In this document: positions 54,521 to 63,143 of the stretch, piece by piece | Numbering within the stretch: position 1 is the first letter of the stretch | How the letters are laid out: each line of letters starts with the position of its first letter | From: Pedobacter westerhofensis | GTDB lineage: Bacteria > Bacteroidota > Bacteroidia > Sphingobacteriales > Sphingobacteriaceae | Assembly: GCF_900182595.1 (NCBI RefSeq) | Contig: NZ_FXTN01000003.1 | Coordinates: 372,001 to 436,000 of the forward strand | DNA length: 64,000 nucleotides | Direction of reading: 5' to 3' | Notes under the pieces: generated by a model | What the model was told of the DNA's origin: nothing | The model's input: only the letters and a program-made list of their open reading frames with translations | Databases searched by the model: none | Program-made: the position numbers and the translations under genes

Positions 54521-55581
54521 TACAATGACAACTCTTTATAGACGGATAAGGTTTGCTGATAACAATTCTCCCAGGAGAATTTATCTGCCTGTGCGAAGCC
54601 TTTTTCTTTTAACGTTGCAGAGTTATCACTGATATAGTTCAAGGCATCTTTAAAAAGGCCAACTTCTGCAGCCTCAACCAACACTCCAGCGTCTCCGGCA
54701 ACTTCAGGAATAGATGAATTGCGCAATGCAAGAAATGGTGTGCCGGCTTTCATGGCCTCGAGCAGGGGAATACCAAAGCCTTCATAATTGGATGGATATA
54801 TTAGGGCGAAGGCCATATTATAAAGCTGGTTTAAACGAAAGTTAGTGATATGGTTGAAGTGTTTCCAGCGACCTTGTATATTTTGAACGAGTTGATTGAT
54901 TTCCTTTTTTAATAAAGGGCTTCCTACAATATAAAGATCAAAATCAGGGCATTCCCTCAGCAGCCGTATAGTGAATTCAAAATTCTTATAATGCTCTCTT
55001 GATCCAATATACAGCAGGTAAGGCCTGCTGCCTGTTTCGGGAAGATATTGCTTGTCCTGCTCCGTAAGTGGATAAAAATCTGTAGAAACTCCATTATAGA
55101 TTACTTTGATCCGATCTTCAGGGATAGAAGGGTGAAATTGAAGAAGATCTTTTTTCGTATTCTCTGAAACAGTAATCACATAATCGGCAGCTTTCAGTAC
55201 TTTTTTTTTCTGCATGAGGTGCAGGCCCCTGCGAATTCCTTTGTAAAACTTTTCATGTACAAAATCATGCACGGTAGTCACTTGTGATGCATTCGGGTTA
55301 TTTGTGATACGATGATAGCTTGAGTGAAACACAAAGGGGACATTCTGGTTTTTTAGGGGCATTGCTTTAAACCGCTCAAAAAGAAGAGTCCTGTTATTGC
55401 TGAAAGTAATATCGTCAGCTTTAATCGTAAAACTACTGCGGACAATATTTTGATGATTGAATTCATCAAAGGATACATCAATTTCATCTCTCAGCAACCT
55501 TGTGATCAGCTCAGACCAATACGTAGAAATACCACCGGCTTTCTGAAGGCTAAACACAATATTGTCATAGTGTACTCTCAT
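54520..55581 (-). CDS. Glycosyltransferase family 4
   Basis: The product has 353 residues in a GT-B fold. Telling stretches are MRVHYDNIVFSLQKAGGIST, TVSENTKKDLLQFHP, LLYIGSREHYKNFEF, EGFGIPLLEAMKAGTPFLA with the E-x7-E pair, and SSIPEVAGDAGVLVEA. It extends the set B repeat unit in the cytoplasm. Its start lies 17 bp inside the GT2 gene upstream, a tight operon overlap. Confidence 0.88.
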   Translation of the reverse strand: MRVHYDNIVFSLQKAGGISTYWSELITRLLRDEIDVSFDEFNHQNIVRSSFTIKADDITFSNNRTLLFERFKAMPLKNQNVPFVFHSSYHRITNNPNASQVTTVHDFVHEKFYKGIRRGLHLMQKKKVLKAADYVITVSENTKKDLLQFHPSIPEDRIKVIYNGVSTDFYPLTEQDKQYLPETGSRPYLLYIGSREHYKNFEFTIRLLRECPDFDLYIVGSPLLKKEINQLVQNIQGRWKHFNHITNFRLNQLYNMAFALIYPSNYEGFGIPLLEAMKAGTPFLALRNSSIPEVAGDAGVLVEAAEVGLFKDALNYISDNSATLKEKGFAQADKFSWENCYQQTLSVYKELSL

Positions 55582-56563
55582 GTTGGCTGTTCTGTTTAAT
55601 TTGTGAAATCACTTTATTTTGCAGCAAAAAAAGAGTATACAGATACACTGCGTTTTTACCAATGCCTAGTTTAAAAATCCGGTATTTAAACAATGTCAGC
55701 ACGAGTTGCACATAACCTGATTCATAGGCCTTGATAAAGGATGCTATCATGGTGCTATCCCTGGCATTTAATTGCTTTTGATAACGGGAATAAAATAATT
55801 TGATGGTAGTTAGATTTGCCACAAGAGCACCAAGCATAGCTGAACGATTGCTTACATACCGCTTGAAACGGCTTGCAAACGTCATGTTATTTACACTTCC
55901 ACTTACATTTTGAGTATGTTGGCGGTATAAGATTAAATCATGATTGATCTTCTTGGTTCTCCCAAGTGCTGCAACAACCAGAGCAATCCAGTAGTCGTGA
56001 TTAACCGCGCTTAAAGGGATGGGATCAACCACTTGCAATGCAGCAGCATTAATGATCATGGTGCAACCCCAGGCATGGTTCTCATTCAATAAAACTCCTA
56101 GCTGTAGCTGTGGAGGCAAGTACAGTTTTTGAGGAAGGGGATGTCCCTGCCAATCGATAAACTGAAAGTTGGAATAACATAACTGAGGGATCAATTTTCC
56201 ATATATCTTTTCCTGTGCCTGGATTTCATGGAGAGAAACTGCAATTTTATCGGCCTTCCAGATATCATCCTGATCAGAAAACATATAATAATCTGCAGGA
56301 TGCGCCGAGGCCCAGCTTACCAGTTGGGAAAAGTTACTGATTGCTGACCCATGGATATTCCCGGAAGTGATCCTGCTTATTCTTGCATCATTCTTTGCGT
56401 ATGCATCAATGATGTGAGGGGTTCCATCTGTAGATCCATCATCCCTGATCACCAGTTTCCAGTTTTGATAATTCTGGGCAATAATACTATCCAGTTGTAA
56501 AGCGAGGTAAGCTTCGCCGTTGTAAGTAGCCATCAAAATCATCACTTCCGTTTCCAACTGCAT
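55565..56563 (-). CDS. Glycosyltransferase family 2, rhamnosyltransferase-like
   Basis: The product has 332 residues in a GT-A fold. VMILMATYNGEAYLALQLDS at 7-26, LVIRDDGSTDGT and MFSDQDDIWKADKI carry the GT2 metal motif. The SDQDDIW form is common in rhamnosyltransferases such as RfbF/RfbN-like enzymes, but the donor is not established. The C-terminal half is helical and possibly membrane-associated. It is preceded by the polymerase gene with 1 bp between. Confidence 0.87.
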   Translation of the reverse strand: MQLETEVMILMATYNGEAYLALQLDSIIAQNYQNWKLVIRDDGSTDGTPHIIDAYAKNDARISRITSGNIHGSAISNFSQLVSWASAHPADYYMFSDQDDIWKADKIAVSLHEIQAQEKIYGKLIPQLCYSNFQFIDWQGHPLPQKLYLPPQLQLGVLLNENHAWGCTMIINAAALQVVDPIPLSAVNHDYWIALVVAALGRTKKINHDLILYRQHTQNVSGSVNNMTFASRFKRYVSNRSAMLGALVANLTTIKLFYSRYQKQLNARDSTMIASFIKAYESGYVQLVLTLFKYRIFKLGIGKNAVYLYTLFLLQNKVISQIKQNSQHESTL

Positions 56564-56564
56564 A

Positions 56565-57866
56565 TTATTTGATGGCTATTCTATTGACAATAAAAAAGAA
56601 AACAATAAAAAACATATGAAAAAAGCTCGTAAACGAGCACATAAAGATACAAAAGATAAATAATGACCATTCCACAATATAATACTCGCTTTTTTTAGCC
56701 AGATAGTTTTTAAAGGAGTTCATGGACAGATAACCGTACAGGAAGTTTAACAGTATGACACCAGCCCATCTGAAATCCAAAAAGGGATCAGTGACATAGG
56801 TTCCTAATTGTGTATAAGAGCTGTATGTTAATGGATAAATTGCATTTTTATTAACTGGTAATACAGTAATCAGTGGCCGCATCATATACGCGCCATACCC
56901 ATGATAGCCATCATCTACAGCTTGTGAAGTGATTTTCTGTCCTGTACTAAAATTTACGCCACCATAGAGGGATAAATAGGTTTCAAGAATGTTTGTAGGC
57001 CTGGAAATACCATTGTATTCCCGAAGAAAGTCGTTAATCGAAGTGGATTTGTCATCCTCATCAGACGAATTTCGCAATTGGCCCAGCAGAATAAAAATCA
57101 CCACAATAGCTGAACTGATGAGCACAAGCTTTCCTACAGGAATTTTGCGGTAATAGTTTACGGCTATCAACATAGAAAAAAAGAACAGGATAATGATCTG
57201 CCTGCTAAAAAAATTAAGAATAATGAAGCCACTCACCGCTGCTACCATCAGAAATACCAAAAAGGAGATATTTCCCTTTTTGTAATTGATATAAAACATG
57301 GCAGGCAGCACCGAATTGAGGACAATAAAATTATGTAGCGGTGTCACCTCGTTTTCATTCAGGTCGTTATAAACCGCAGCGTTGCCCAGCTTAAGCACAG
57401 GCAAATAGCCCAGCTGGCTGATTTCCATAACAAACACGCCCATCCCGATGAATAGCACGAGGAGCAGGAAGGTAAAACTAAGCCTGGCATTAAGTGGAGG
57501 AAATATGTTGCGGAAGCTGAATTTGAATGTTCTGGAAGCGACCAGCCCTCCCGCAATAAAAAATAGTACGCTAAGTATTAAGATCAGAATAAACGGCCAG
57601 TCATATGCCTGTTGCTTATTGGAAAGCCGTATGAACGAAAATCCGGCCGTATAAATAAATACTGCATAGATAGTAAATGGATTGATCAGTTGCCCGTAAG
57701 TATAAACAGCATAAACAATAACAGTCTCTGCAGCTAACGCAAAGCCAAGAAACGGAAGCAGCTCAGCAACTGTACTGTCCCATGCAGCATACCGGCTGAA
57801 TAGAAGGATATCAGCAATAATAAATAAACTAACGAGGCTAATTAATACAATATTTTTAGTGCTCAT
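56565..57866 (-). CDS. Oligosaccharide repeat-unit polymerase (Wzy-like, set B)
   Basis: The product has 433 residues with about twelve hydrophobic helices. A hydrophilic loop near 270-350 (NSSDEDDKSTSINDFLREYN, ISRPTNILETYLSLYGG) is typical of Wzy-like polymerases, whose sequences vary strongly. Set B thus has its own polymerase in addition to the one at 32495. The call rests on membrane pattern and context (glycosyltransferases on both sides, flippase and Wzz upstream). It overlaps the upstream GT2 gene by 11 bp. Confidence 0.72.
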   Translation of the reverse strand: MSTKNIVLISLVSLFIIADILLFSRYAAWDSTVAELLPFLGFALAAETVIVYAVYTYGQLINPFTIYAVFIYTAGFSFIRLSNKQQAYDWPFILILILSVLFFIAGGLVASRTFKFSFRNIFPPLNARLSFTFLLLVLFIGMGVFVMEISQLGYLPVLKLGNAAVYNDLNENEVTPLHNFIVLNSVLPAMFYINYKKGNISFLVFLMVAAVSGFIILNFFSRQIIILFFFSMLIAVNYYRKIPVGKLVLISSAIVVIFILLGQLRNSSDEDDKSTSINDFLREYNGISRPTNILETYLSLYGGVNFSTGQKITSQAVDDGYHGYGAYMMRPLITVLPVNKNAIYPLTYSSYTQLGTYVTDPFLDFRWAGVILLNFLYGYLSMNSFKNYLAKKSEYYIVEWSLFIFCIFMCSFTSFFHMFFIVFFFIVNRIAIK

Positions 57867-58809
57867 TTTTTACTATTGTTTTATAAAACCTGGCCATCAG
57901 TTTGAAGCATGCTTGCCTGAGGAGCGAAAAGTTGGCAATGGGATGGGCTATAAATTTACTGATAATATAAGAGAGCCCTTCACTTATTTTTAGCGAGCGC
58001 AGACGGTGAAGGGCCAGCAGGTCTTGATTGAGCTTTAGCAGTTGTTCCTTTGCTGGCAGCTCAGATTGCTGACTGATCAAGATGTTAATCTCTTCCCTAA
58101 CTTTTACCTCTCCCAGGAACATATGCATATGCTGGTTCATGGCGCTCCTGTTATGTATGCGTATATCAACATATGAGCGAAAATCCTGATCAAAACAGAA
58201 ATGAGGTTGCAGCACTGCGATCCTGTACCAGAATAACCAGTCTTCATTGTTCAATAAGGTAGCGTCAAATCCACCAGCTGCTCTCACCAAACTGGCTCTA
58301 ACCAGTGGAGCACTGATGGTAACGATATTATTTCTGGTCAGCTTTTCGTAAAGAGCATCATCCTGTAAACTACGGGTTGCGAGGTAGCCTTTTGGATATT
58401 TGTCCATGATCAGGCGCTTGTCGCCAAAAATGCCAAAAAATCTGGACTTAGAGAAAACCAGGGCATACTTCGTGTTTTCGAGCAGATTAACCTGAATTTC
58501 TAACTTATGCGGCGACAAAAGGTCATCAGCATCCAGAAACTGGATGAACTCTCCATTGCTATAGGAAATTCCTGCATTTTTTGCTTTGGATGTACCCCCA
58601 TTTTCCAATCGGAAGTACCGAAAATTAAAATCACTGTATTGTTGAATGAAGCCACGCACCACAACCGGTGTTTCATCAGCAGATCCATCATCTATGATCA
58701 GACATTCCCAATTTGCGTAGGTTTGCTGAACTACGCTTTGCAAGGTCTCGATCAAAAGATGCGCGTAATTGTACGTAGGGATGATTACAGATATCAGAGG
58801 TCTACTCAT
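57856..58809 (-). CDS. Glycosyltransferase family 2
   Basis: The product has 317 residues with a GT-A domain: ISVIIPTYNYAHLLIETLQS at 7-26, CLIIDDGSADETPVVV, GEFIQFLDADDLLSPHKLE with the D-A-D-D metal motif. The C-terminal 80 residues are helical. Overlaps with the neighbours are 4 bp upstream (ATGA at 58806-58809) and 11 bp downstream. Sugar specificity unknown. Confidence 0.87.
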   Translation of the reverse strand: MSRPLISVIIPTYNYAHLLIETLQSVVQQTYANWECLIIDDGSADETPVVVRGFIQQYSDFNFRYFRLENGGTSKAKNAGISYSNGEFIQFLDADDLLSPHKLEIQVNLLENTKYALVFSKSRFFGIFGDKRLIMDKYPKGYLATRSLQDDALYEKLTRNNIVTISAPLVRASLVRAAGGFDATLLNNEDWLFWYRIAVLQPHFCFDQDFRSYVDIRIHNRSAMNQHMHMFLGEVKVREEINILISQQSELPAKEQLLKLNQDLLALHRLRSLKISEGLSYIISKFIAHPIANFSLLRQACFKLMARFYKTIVKNEH

Positions 58810-59801
58810 ATCTTCTCCTCTATTTTACTTTCTATTATTTCCCATCGGTTCTGCCACTGATGCCTGGCTTTAACTTCTGCATAATTCTTTTCAATCAGGG
58901 ACTGATAAGTATCAAAGTTATCGAGCACATGGATGATTTGTGCCCCTGCGTTCGGCATGTCAATTTCTACAATAGGATTGTATCCAAACGCCTCTTCCAT
59001 ATCAGAAGGCAGCACTCCTATAATTAAGCATTTTGAAGCCATTGCCTGCAAATATCGCAAAGTCATCGTAGAAATATATTCAGCGCGTTCCGGATGGGTA
59101 ATATTTGAGGGTGTACAGATCACAACCCTGCTTTTGGAAAGCGCTTCTGTAAATGCAGCTTTCCCTTCAAATAAGACAGGCATTCCTGCCGATCTGTATA
59201 AGTGATTTTTTTTATGCAGGCTCAGTTCGTTTACGATGCGGTGATGATAATCATCATAAATTCTCCCAAACTCCAGCACATCAATACTGCGCTCTGCTGG
59301 TGGCAGAAAGGTATATTCATTGCTATCTAACGCCTCCGGAAGCCACATGGCTTTACATCTGCTTTGAGGATATTTCCGCTGGTAATCTTCGAAAACCTGT
59401 TTTGAGGAAAAAAAGACATAGGTAATATTGAAAACATCCAGCAGGGGAAAGATCCAGCGATGAAAACGCGGCCAGACATCATACATATAAATATAATTCC
59501 TGCGCGAGAAAAAAGCTGCCGGAACAATAATCCTAAAATCGCCGCTGATCATTGAAGCAAAATTTATTGCACCATGATCACCCAAACGTATATCTAGCTT
59601 GTACAGCAATTTGAAATCCTGCAACTTTCGCAGGATCCAGGGCTTTAGTCTCCCTGACGAGCTTACTTCCTGTATAACCTCGTACCGGGTGTCCTTGGCA
59701 ATTGTAGCATAAAACTCGTCGATACAGTCGAGAAAAAAATCCTGATCTGCCGACTTTAGAAGTTTTAGCCGTGGTTTACTGTTCTCAGATCTCATAGCCA
59801 T
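58806..59801 (-). CDS. Glycosyltransferase (GT-B-like, poorly characterised)
   Basis: The product has 331 residues from the ATG at 59801 (MAMRSENSKPRLKLLKSADQ); Met3 at 59795 is an alternative. The frame extends further upstream to 59999, but that part lies inside the preceding gene and is unlikely to be translated. The C-terminal half (VLEFGRIYDD, RVVICTPSNITHPERAEYIS, RYLQAMASKCLIIGVLPSDM) resembles GT-B enzymes that carry a DUF/glycosyl_trans_1_2-type end. It overlaps its upstream neighbour by 17 bp and its downstream neighbour by 4 bp. Role: probable sugar transfer in the set B repeat unit. Confidence 0.68.
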   Translation of the reverse strand: MAMRSENSKPRLKLLKSADQDFFLDCIDEFYATIAKDTRYEVIQEVSSSGRLKPWILRKLQDFKLLYKLDIRLGDHGAINFASMISGDFRIIVPAAFFSRRNYIYMYDVWPRFHRWIFPLLDVFNITYVFFSSKQVFEDYQRKYPQSRCKAMWLPEALDSNEYTFLPPAERSIDVLEFGRIYDDYHHRIVNELSLHKKNHLYRSAGMPVLFEGKAAFTEALSKSRVVICTPSNITHPERAEYISTMTLRYLQAMASKCLIIGVLPSDMEEAFGYNPIVEIDMPNAGAQIIHVLDNFDTYQSLIEKNYAEVKARHQWQNRWEIIESKIEEKI

Positions 59802-60606
59802 AGGATTGAATGAATGGTTTCCAGAACTCCAGATTGTATCGCCACCATGCATGGCAGCCAAATGGCAGTATTTTATTGTTCGTCTCAAACAATATTTCGG
59901 GATTAACTTCAAAGCTAAAGCCTGCAGATATCTTCGGATCAGGAACTTTAAATCCGGGGAAAACAGCCGGAATTTCTTCCGCCCAGAACCTGTCCTCATT
60001 GATGAGCGGTTGAAAAGGATATAAAGAATAAATAAAGACTATCTGATGCTTAATATAACGGTACAGGTTTCTGAATAAAGACCTGTTACTGTCAGTATAT
60101 TCCTTTTTGAACTTGAGCTTTCTAAGGGTAGTTACAGCCTGATAACAGGCCTTGATATTCCGCAGACAGAAACCTCCGTTGCCCTGCCCAACGATAGGGC
60201 TCGTACTCAATGCATCATAATAATCCTGGAACAGCGGGGCGCCGATATTGTCATAATGCCGCTCACACCAGGCCAGCAGCTCGTCTTTAAAGACAAAAGC
60301 GTCCAGCTGATAAAGCAAAAGAAATTCGTAGGCATCAAATCCTTTATAAAACTTAGGAAATTTCAACAGCCTGTTGTATGCAGGTACATCTGTAAAGAAG
60401 TTGTCGGAAAAGACTTTATACGATGCTTGTCCGGATACATAATATGGGTTTGACTGAATGAAAACTTCAAGCTTTGCGGGTATAACGAAATAAATATCAT
60501 AGTTGCCCAGGATGCGAAAACACTGATCCATGGAAATCTGCTCATAGGCAGAAATCTTTTCCTGATAAACAGGGATAGCAATACAGGCTTTCTTTGTGTT
60601 AACCAT
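59785..60606 (-). CDS. DUF5672-family protein, probable glycosyltransferase-related
   Basis: The product has 273 residues from the ATG at 60606 (MVNTKKACIAIPVYQEKISA). The sequence has FLLLYQLDAFVFKDEL, NIGAPLFQDYYDA, GNGGFCLRNIKACYQ and NEDRFWAE, matching the DUF5672 family as I recall it. These look like GT-A-type elements (a possible D-x-D-like LDAFVF and a GGFSLR-like loop). It starts within the last 8 bp of the flippase gene. Function is inferred from cluster context. Confidence 0.72.
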   Translation of the reverse strand: MVNTKKACIAIPVYQEKISAYEQISMDQCFRILGNYDIYFVIPAKLEVFIQSNPYYVSGQASYKVFSDNFFTDVPAYNRLLKFPKFYKGFDAYEFLLLYQLDAFVFKDELLAWCERHYDNIGAPLFQDYYDALSTSPIVGQGNGGFCLRNIKACYQAVTTLRKLKFKKEYTDSNRSLFRNLYRYIKHQIVFIYSLYPFQPLINEDRFWAEEIPAVFPGFKVPDPKISAGFSFEVNPEILFETNNKILPFGCHAWWRYNLEFWKPFIQSYGYEI

Positions 60607-62059
60607 TTCCCGTATATTTATGTAAGAACCGAAGTGATGAAATACCCGCAAGGGTTTCAAGTACATTTTTATTTTTCCAAACAAATAACTGCATGAGCGC
60701 ATAAAAAAGCCCCGATGAAATAATTGTACCCAGGACCACAATCAAAATATTATCTGTAAACTGATAACATACGTATCTGAAAACAAAGAAAAAAAGAGCC
60801 GTAAATAAACTTTGAAAAAACGGCTTAAAAGGAAAATCAAACTTCATCGCCTTTTGTGCATAAATAAACAATACAATAGTGACTACAAATTCTGTGCTGA
60901 AAGAACTGATTGCGGCGCCAACATGTTTAAATACAGGAATAAGAAGAAAGTTTAGCCCCAGGCTGACTACCATTCCAAACAGCGAAGCGTATAGAATATT
61001 TTTCTCTTTGTGCAGAGGCAGCAGGATTTGGTTACTGAAGACCTGTGCCAGGCCAATCACAATAACAATAAAACAAAGGATATCTAATGAGTATACCGAA
61101 TTTGCATACTTATTACCGGCAAATAGATATATGATCTCTTTTGACAGGCACAGGGTTCCCAGTGCGATAGGGATACTTAGGAAAATCACAAAACTTAAAG
61201 ATTTGCTGATGAGCATCCTGGCATTGGTAAGGTCTTCCTGCTGAAAGGCCAGGGTAAGCCTGGGCAATAACACCGCGCCCAGCACGCCAATTACTGCCAT
61301 GGAAATTTTGCTGAGCCTCATCGCAGCAGAGTAATAGCCAACATGGAGGTCATCGGTTAAAAATCCGAGGATGATGGTATCAAAAACGAGGTATACGCTA
61401 GTGATGATACTGTTGGAGAAAATGATCAGAAGGGGCCTGAAATGCCTTTTAAATACAGTTCCTTTCCAGGATATTTTAACCATTCTAAAGATCGCATACA
61501 TGTTTATTGCAGCACCAATGACTACACTAACCAGATTTAATCCATAGTAGATGTCACGGTCCTTAACAGAATGAACAAACAGGAAAAGCAGCAGAATAGT
61601 AAATAGTCTGATGCAGACACTTCTGACAGCAATAAACTGGAACTTTTCTATACCCTGGAAAAACCATTCGGCCATAAATACAGAACCCAGTACAATCGCC
61701 ATTCCGATCTGGTAAAGACCAAAATTTAAGCGAAGGCGTTCATTGAAATAACTGATACAAAATAGAATGAAAACCGCTATTAACGACGTACACAAATGAA
61801 TGATCAGTAACTCTGAAAAGACAGTACCCAATCTCTTTGGATCATCTTTAACTTTGGCAATTTCCCTGATACCATACATTGGAATACCAAGTGCAGAAAA
61901 TATCAGGAAGTAAATCGTGAAATTATCTGCAAAGCTTACCGCACCGATTGCCTGAGGGCCCAATACCCTTGAAGCATACGGAAAGGTAATCAATGGAAAA
62001 AGTATCTGTGATAATGACAGTAAAGTATTAAAAAAGATATTCTTCTTTAGCAGTGACAT
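60599..62059 (-). CDS. Polysaccharide flippase (RfbX/Wzx type, set B)
   Basis: The product has 486 residues with about thirteen to fourteen membrane helices. N-terminal LKKNIFFNTLLSLSQILFPL, FPYASRVLGPQAIGAVSFAD and YGIREIAKVKDD are typical of RfbX-type Wzx proteins. It flips lipid-linked repeat units to the periplasm. It is the second flippase in the window and shares little with the one at 34799. The spacing to the Wzz-like gene is 1 bp. Confidence 0.92.
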   Translation of the reverse strand: MSLLKKNIFFNTLLSLSQILFPLITFPYASRVLGPQAIGAVSFADNFTIYFLIFSALGIPMYGIREIAKVKDDPKRLGTVFSELLIIHLCTSLIAVFILFCISYFNERLRLNFGLYQIGMAIVLGSVFMAEWFFQGIEKFQFIAVRSVCIRLFTILLLFLFVHSVKDRDIYYGLNLVSVVIGAAINMYAIFRMVKISWKGTVFKRHFRPLLIIFSNSIITSVYLVFDTIILGFLTDDLHVGYYSAAMRLSKISMAVIGVLGAVLLPRLTLAFQQEDLTNARMLISKSLSFVIFLSIPIALGTLCLSKEIIYLFAGNKYANSVYSLDILCFIVIVIGLAQVFSNQILLPLHKEKNILYASLFGMVVSLGLNFLLIPVFKHVGAAISSFSTEFVVTIVLFIYAQKAMKFDFPFKPFFQSLFTALFFFVFRYVCYQFTDNILIVVLGTIISSGLFYALMQLFVWKNKNVLETLAGISSLRFLHKYTGNG

Positions 62060-62060
62060 A

Positions 62061-63140
62061 TTAAGCTAATACCGATTTTAGTGCCCTCTTTGTAGTAAGG
62101 ACAATAACACCAAGCAAGCCGGCAAGAATAGCACCCAGAATAAATGAAAAAACTTTACCATTCTTTTTTACGGGCAATGGGTAAACAGGTTCGTCTATTA
62201 TCTGTATTAACGGGGTTTCTTTTCGCAGGGAGACTTTGCTTAACTCAAGGTTTTTGACCAGTTCAGTCAGTATAGCGGTATTCGCCTGTACGTCTACCTG
62301 TCTGCGCTGGGACGGGACTTTCAATACCAGGCGCGACGGATTGATATTCGGGTTCACATCAGTAGCTGCAGCCACTCCTGAAATTGCACCATTAAGCATA
62401 CGTCTTACAGAATCTGTCTGGTGCTGAATAATGCCCAGGTTGTAAGTTGATTTCTTTGTTTTTGTCTGCACATAAAAATCACTTACATTTTTAACAATCT
62501 TGTCATTAAACCCTTTGGCAAACTGTTCATCAGGTGCCGTGAGCTGTACTTTAATAATATTCAGCTTCTTATCTGGTTTAATGACTACAAGGTTTCTCTT
62601 ATTGATGTCTTTTGTAAATTCAGTGAGCAGGCTATCCTGGATACGGCTGAAGCCACCATTTTTGCCGGCAATAAAATCGACGTTTTTTAACTTAGGGTCA
62701 TCTGACCATTGGTTTTCACGGAAACGATTATACCGAACATAACGGTCTACAAGCAATTGATTTTTCCCGTCAATAAGATAACTGCTCAACAGGGTTTTGG
62801 TGATCATCATTCTGGATTTATATAGCTCCAGCAGATTATCTCCCTGAAATACGCCGCCACCGCCGCCGCCAATATCCAGCCCCACAATGCTGGCCAAACC
62901 GGAGAGCGATGCCAAACCGCCGCCACCGCCACCAGATTCTTCTTCCAGCACAAAGGTGCAATTAGCCAGATAACTGGGTTTGCTCCGTATGGAATAAATC
63001 AGTCCAAGTACCCCACCGGCAAGAAGATAAATCAGTATGACTACCCACTTTGTACGGAGGTAACGGATCAGGTCCCTTAAACTGATTATCAGATCTTTAA
63101 ATGATACCTCGTTTAGCTTTTCAGGGTTTTCGGTACTCAT
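62061..63140 (-). CDS. Wzz-like chain-length determinant protein
   Basis: The product has 359 residues with membrane helices at about 32-50 and 333-351 and a periplasmic helical body between. The C-terminal PVYPLPVKKNGKVFSFILGA is typical of Wzz/LPS biosynthesis proteins. No kinase domain is attached. Two runs of six glycines (70-75 and 91-96) lie just after the first strand region, an unusual feature. It probably sets polymer length for set B. It is 3 bp after the SLBB protein gene. Confidence 0.9.
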   Translation of the reverse strand: MSTENPEKLNEVSFKDLIISLRDLIRYLRTKWVVILIYLLAGGVLGLIYSIRSKPSYLANCTFVLEEESGGGGGGLASLSGLASIVGLDIGGGGGGVFQGDNLLELYKSRMMITKTLLSSYLIDGKNQLLVDRYVRYNRFRENQWSDDPKLKNVDFIAGKNGGFSRIQDSLLTEFTKDINKRNLVVIKPDKKLNIIKVQLTAPDEQFAKGFNDKIVKNVSDFYVQTKTKKSTYNLGIIQHQTDSVRRMLNGAISGVAAATDVNPNINPSRLVLKVPSQRRQVDVQANTAILTELVKNLELSKVSLRKETPLIQIIDEPVYPLPVKKNGKVFSFILGAILAGLLGVIVLTTKRALKSVLA

Positions 63141-63143
63141 AGG

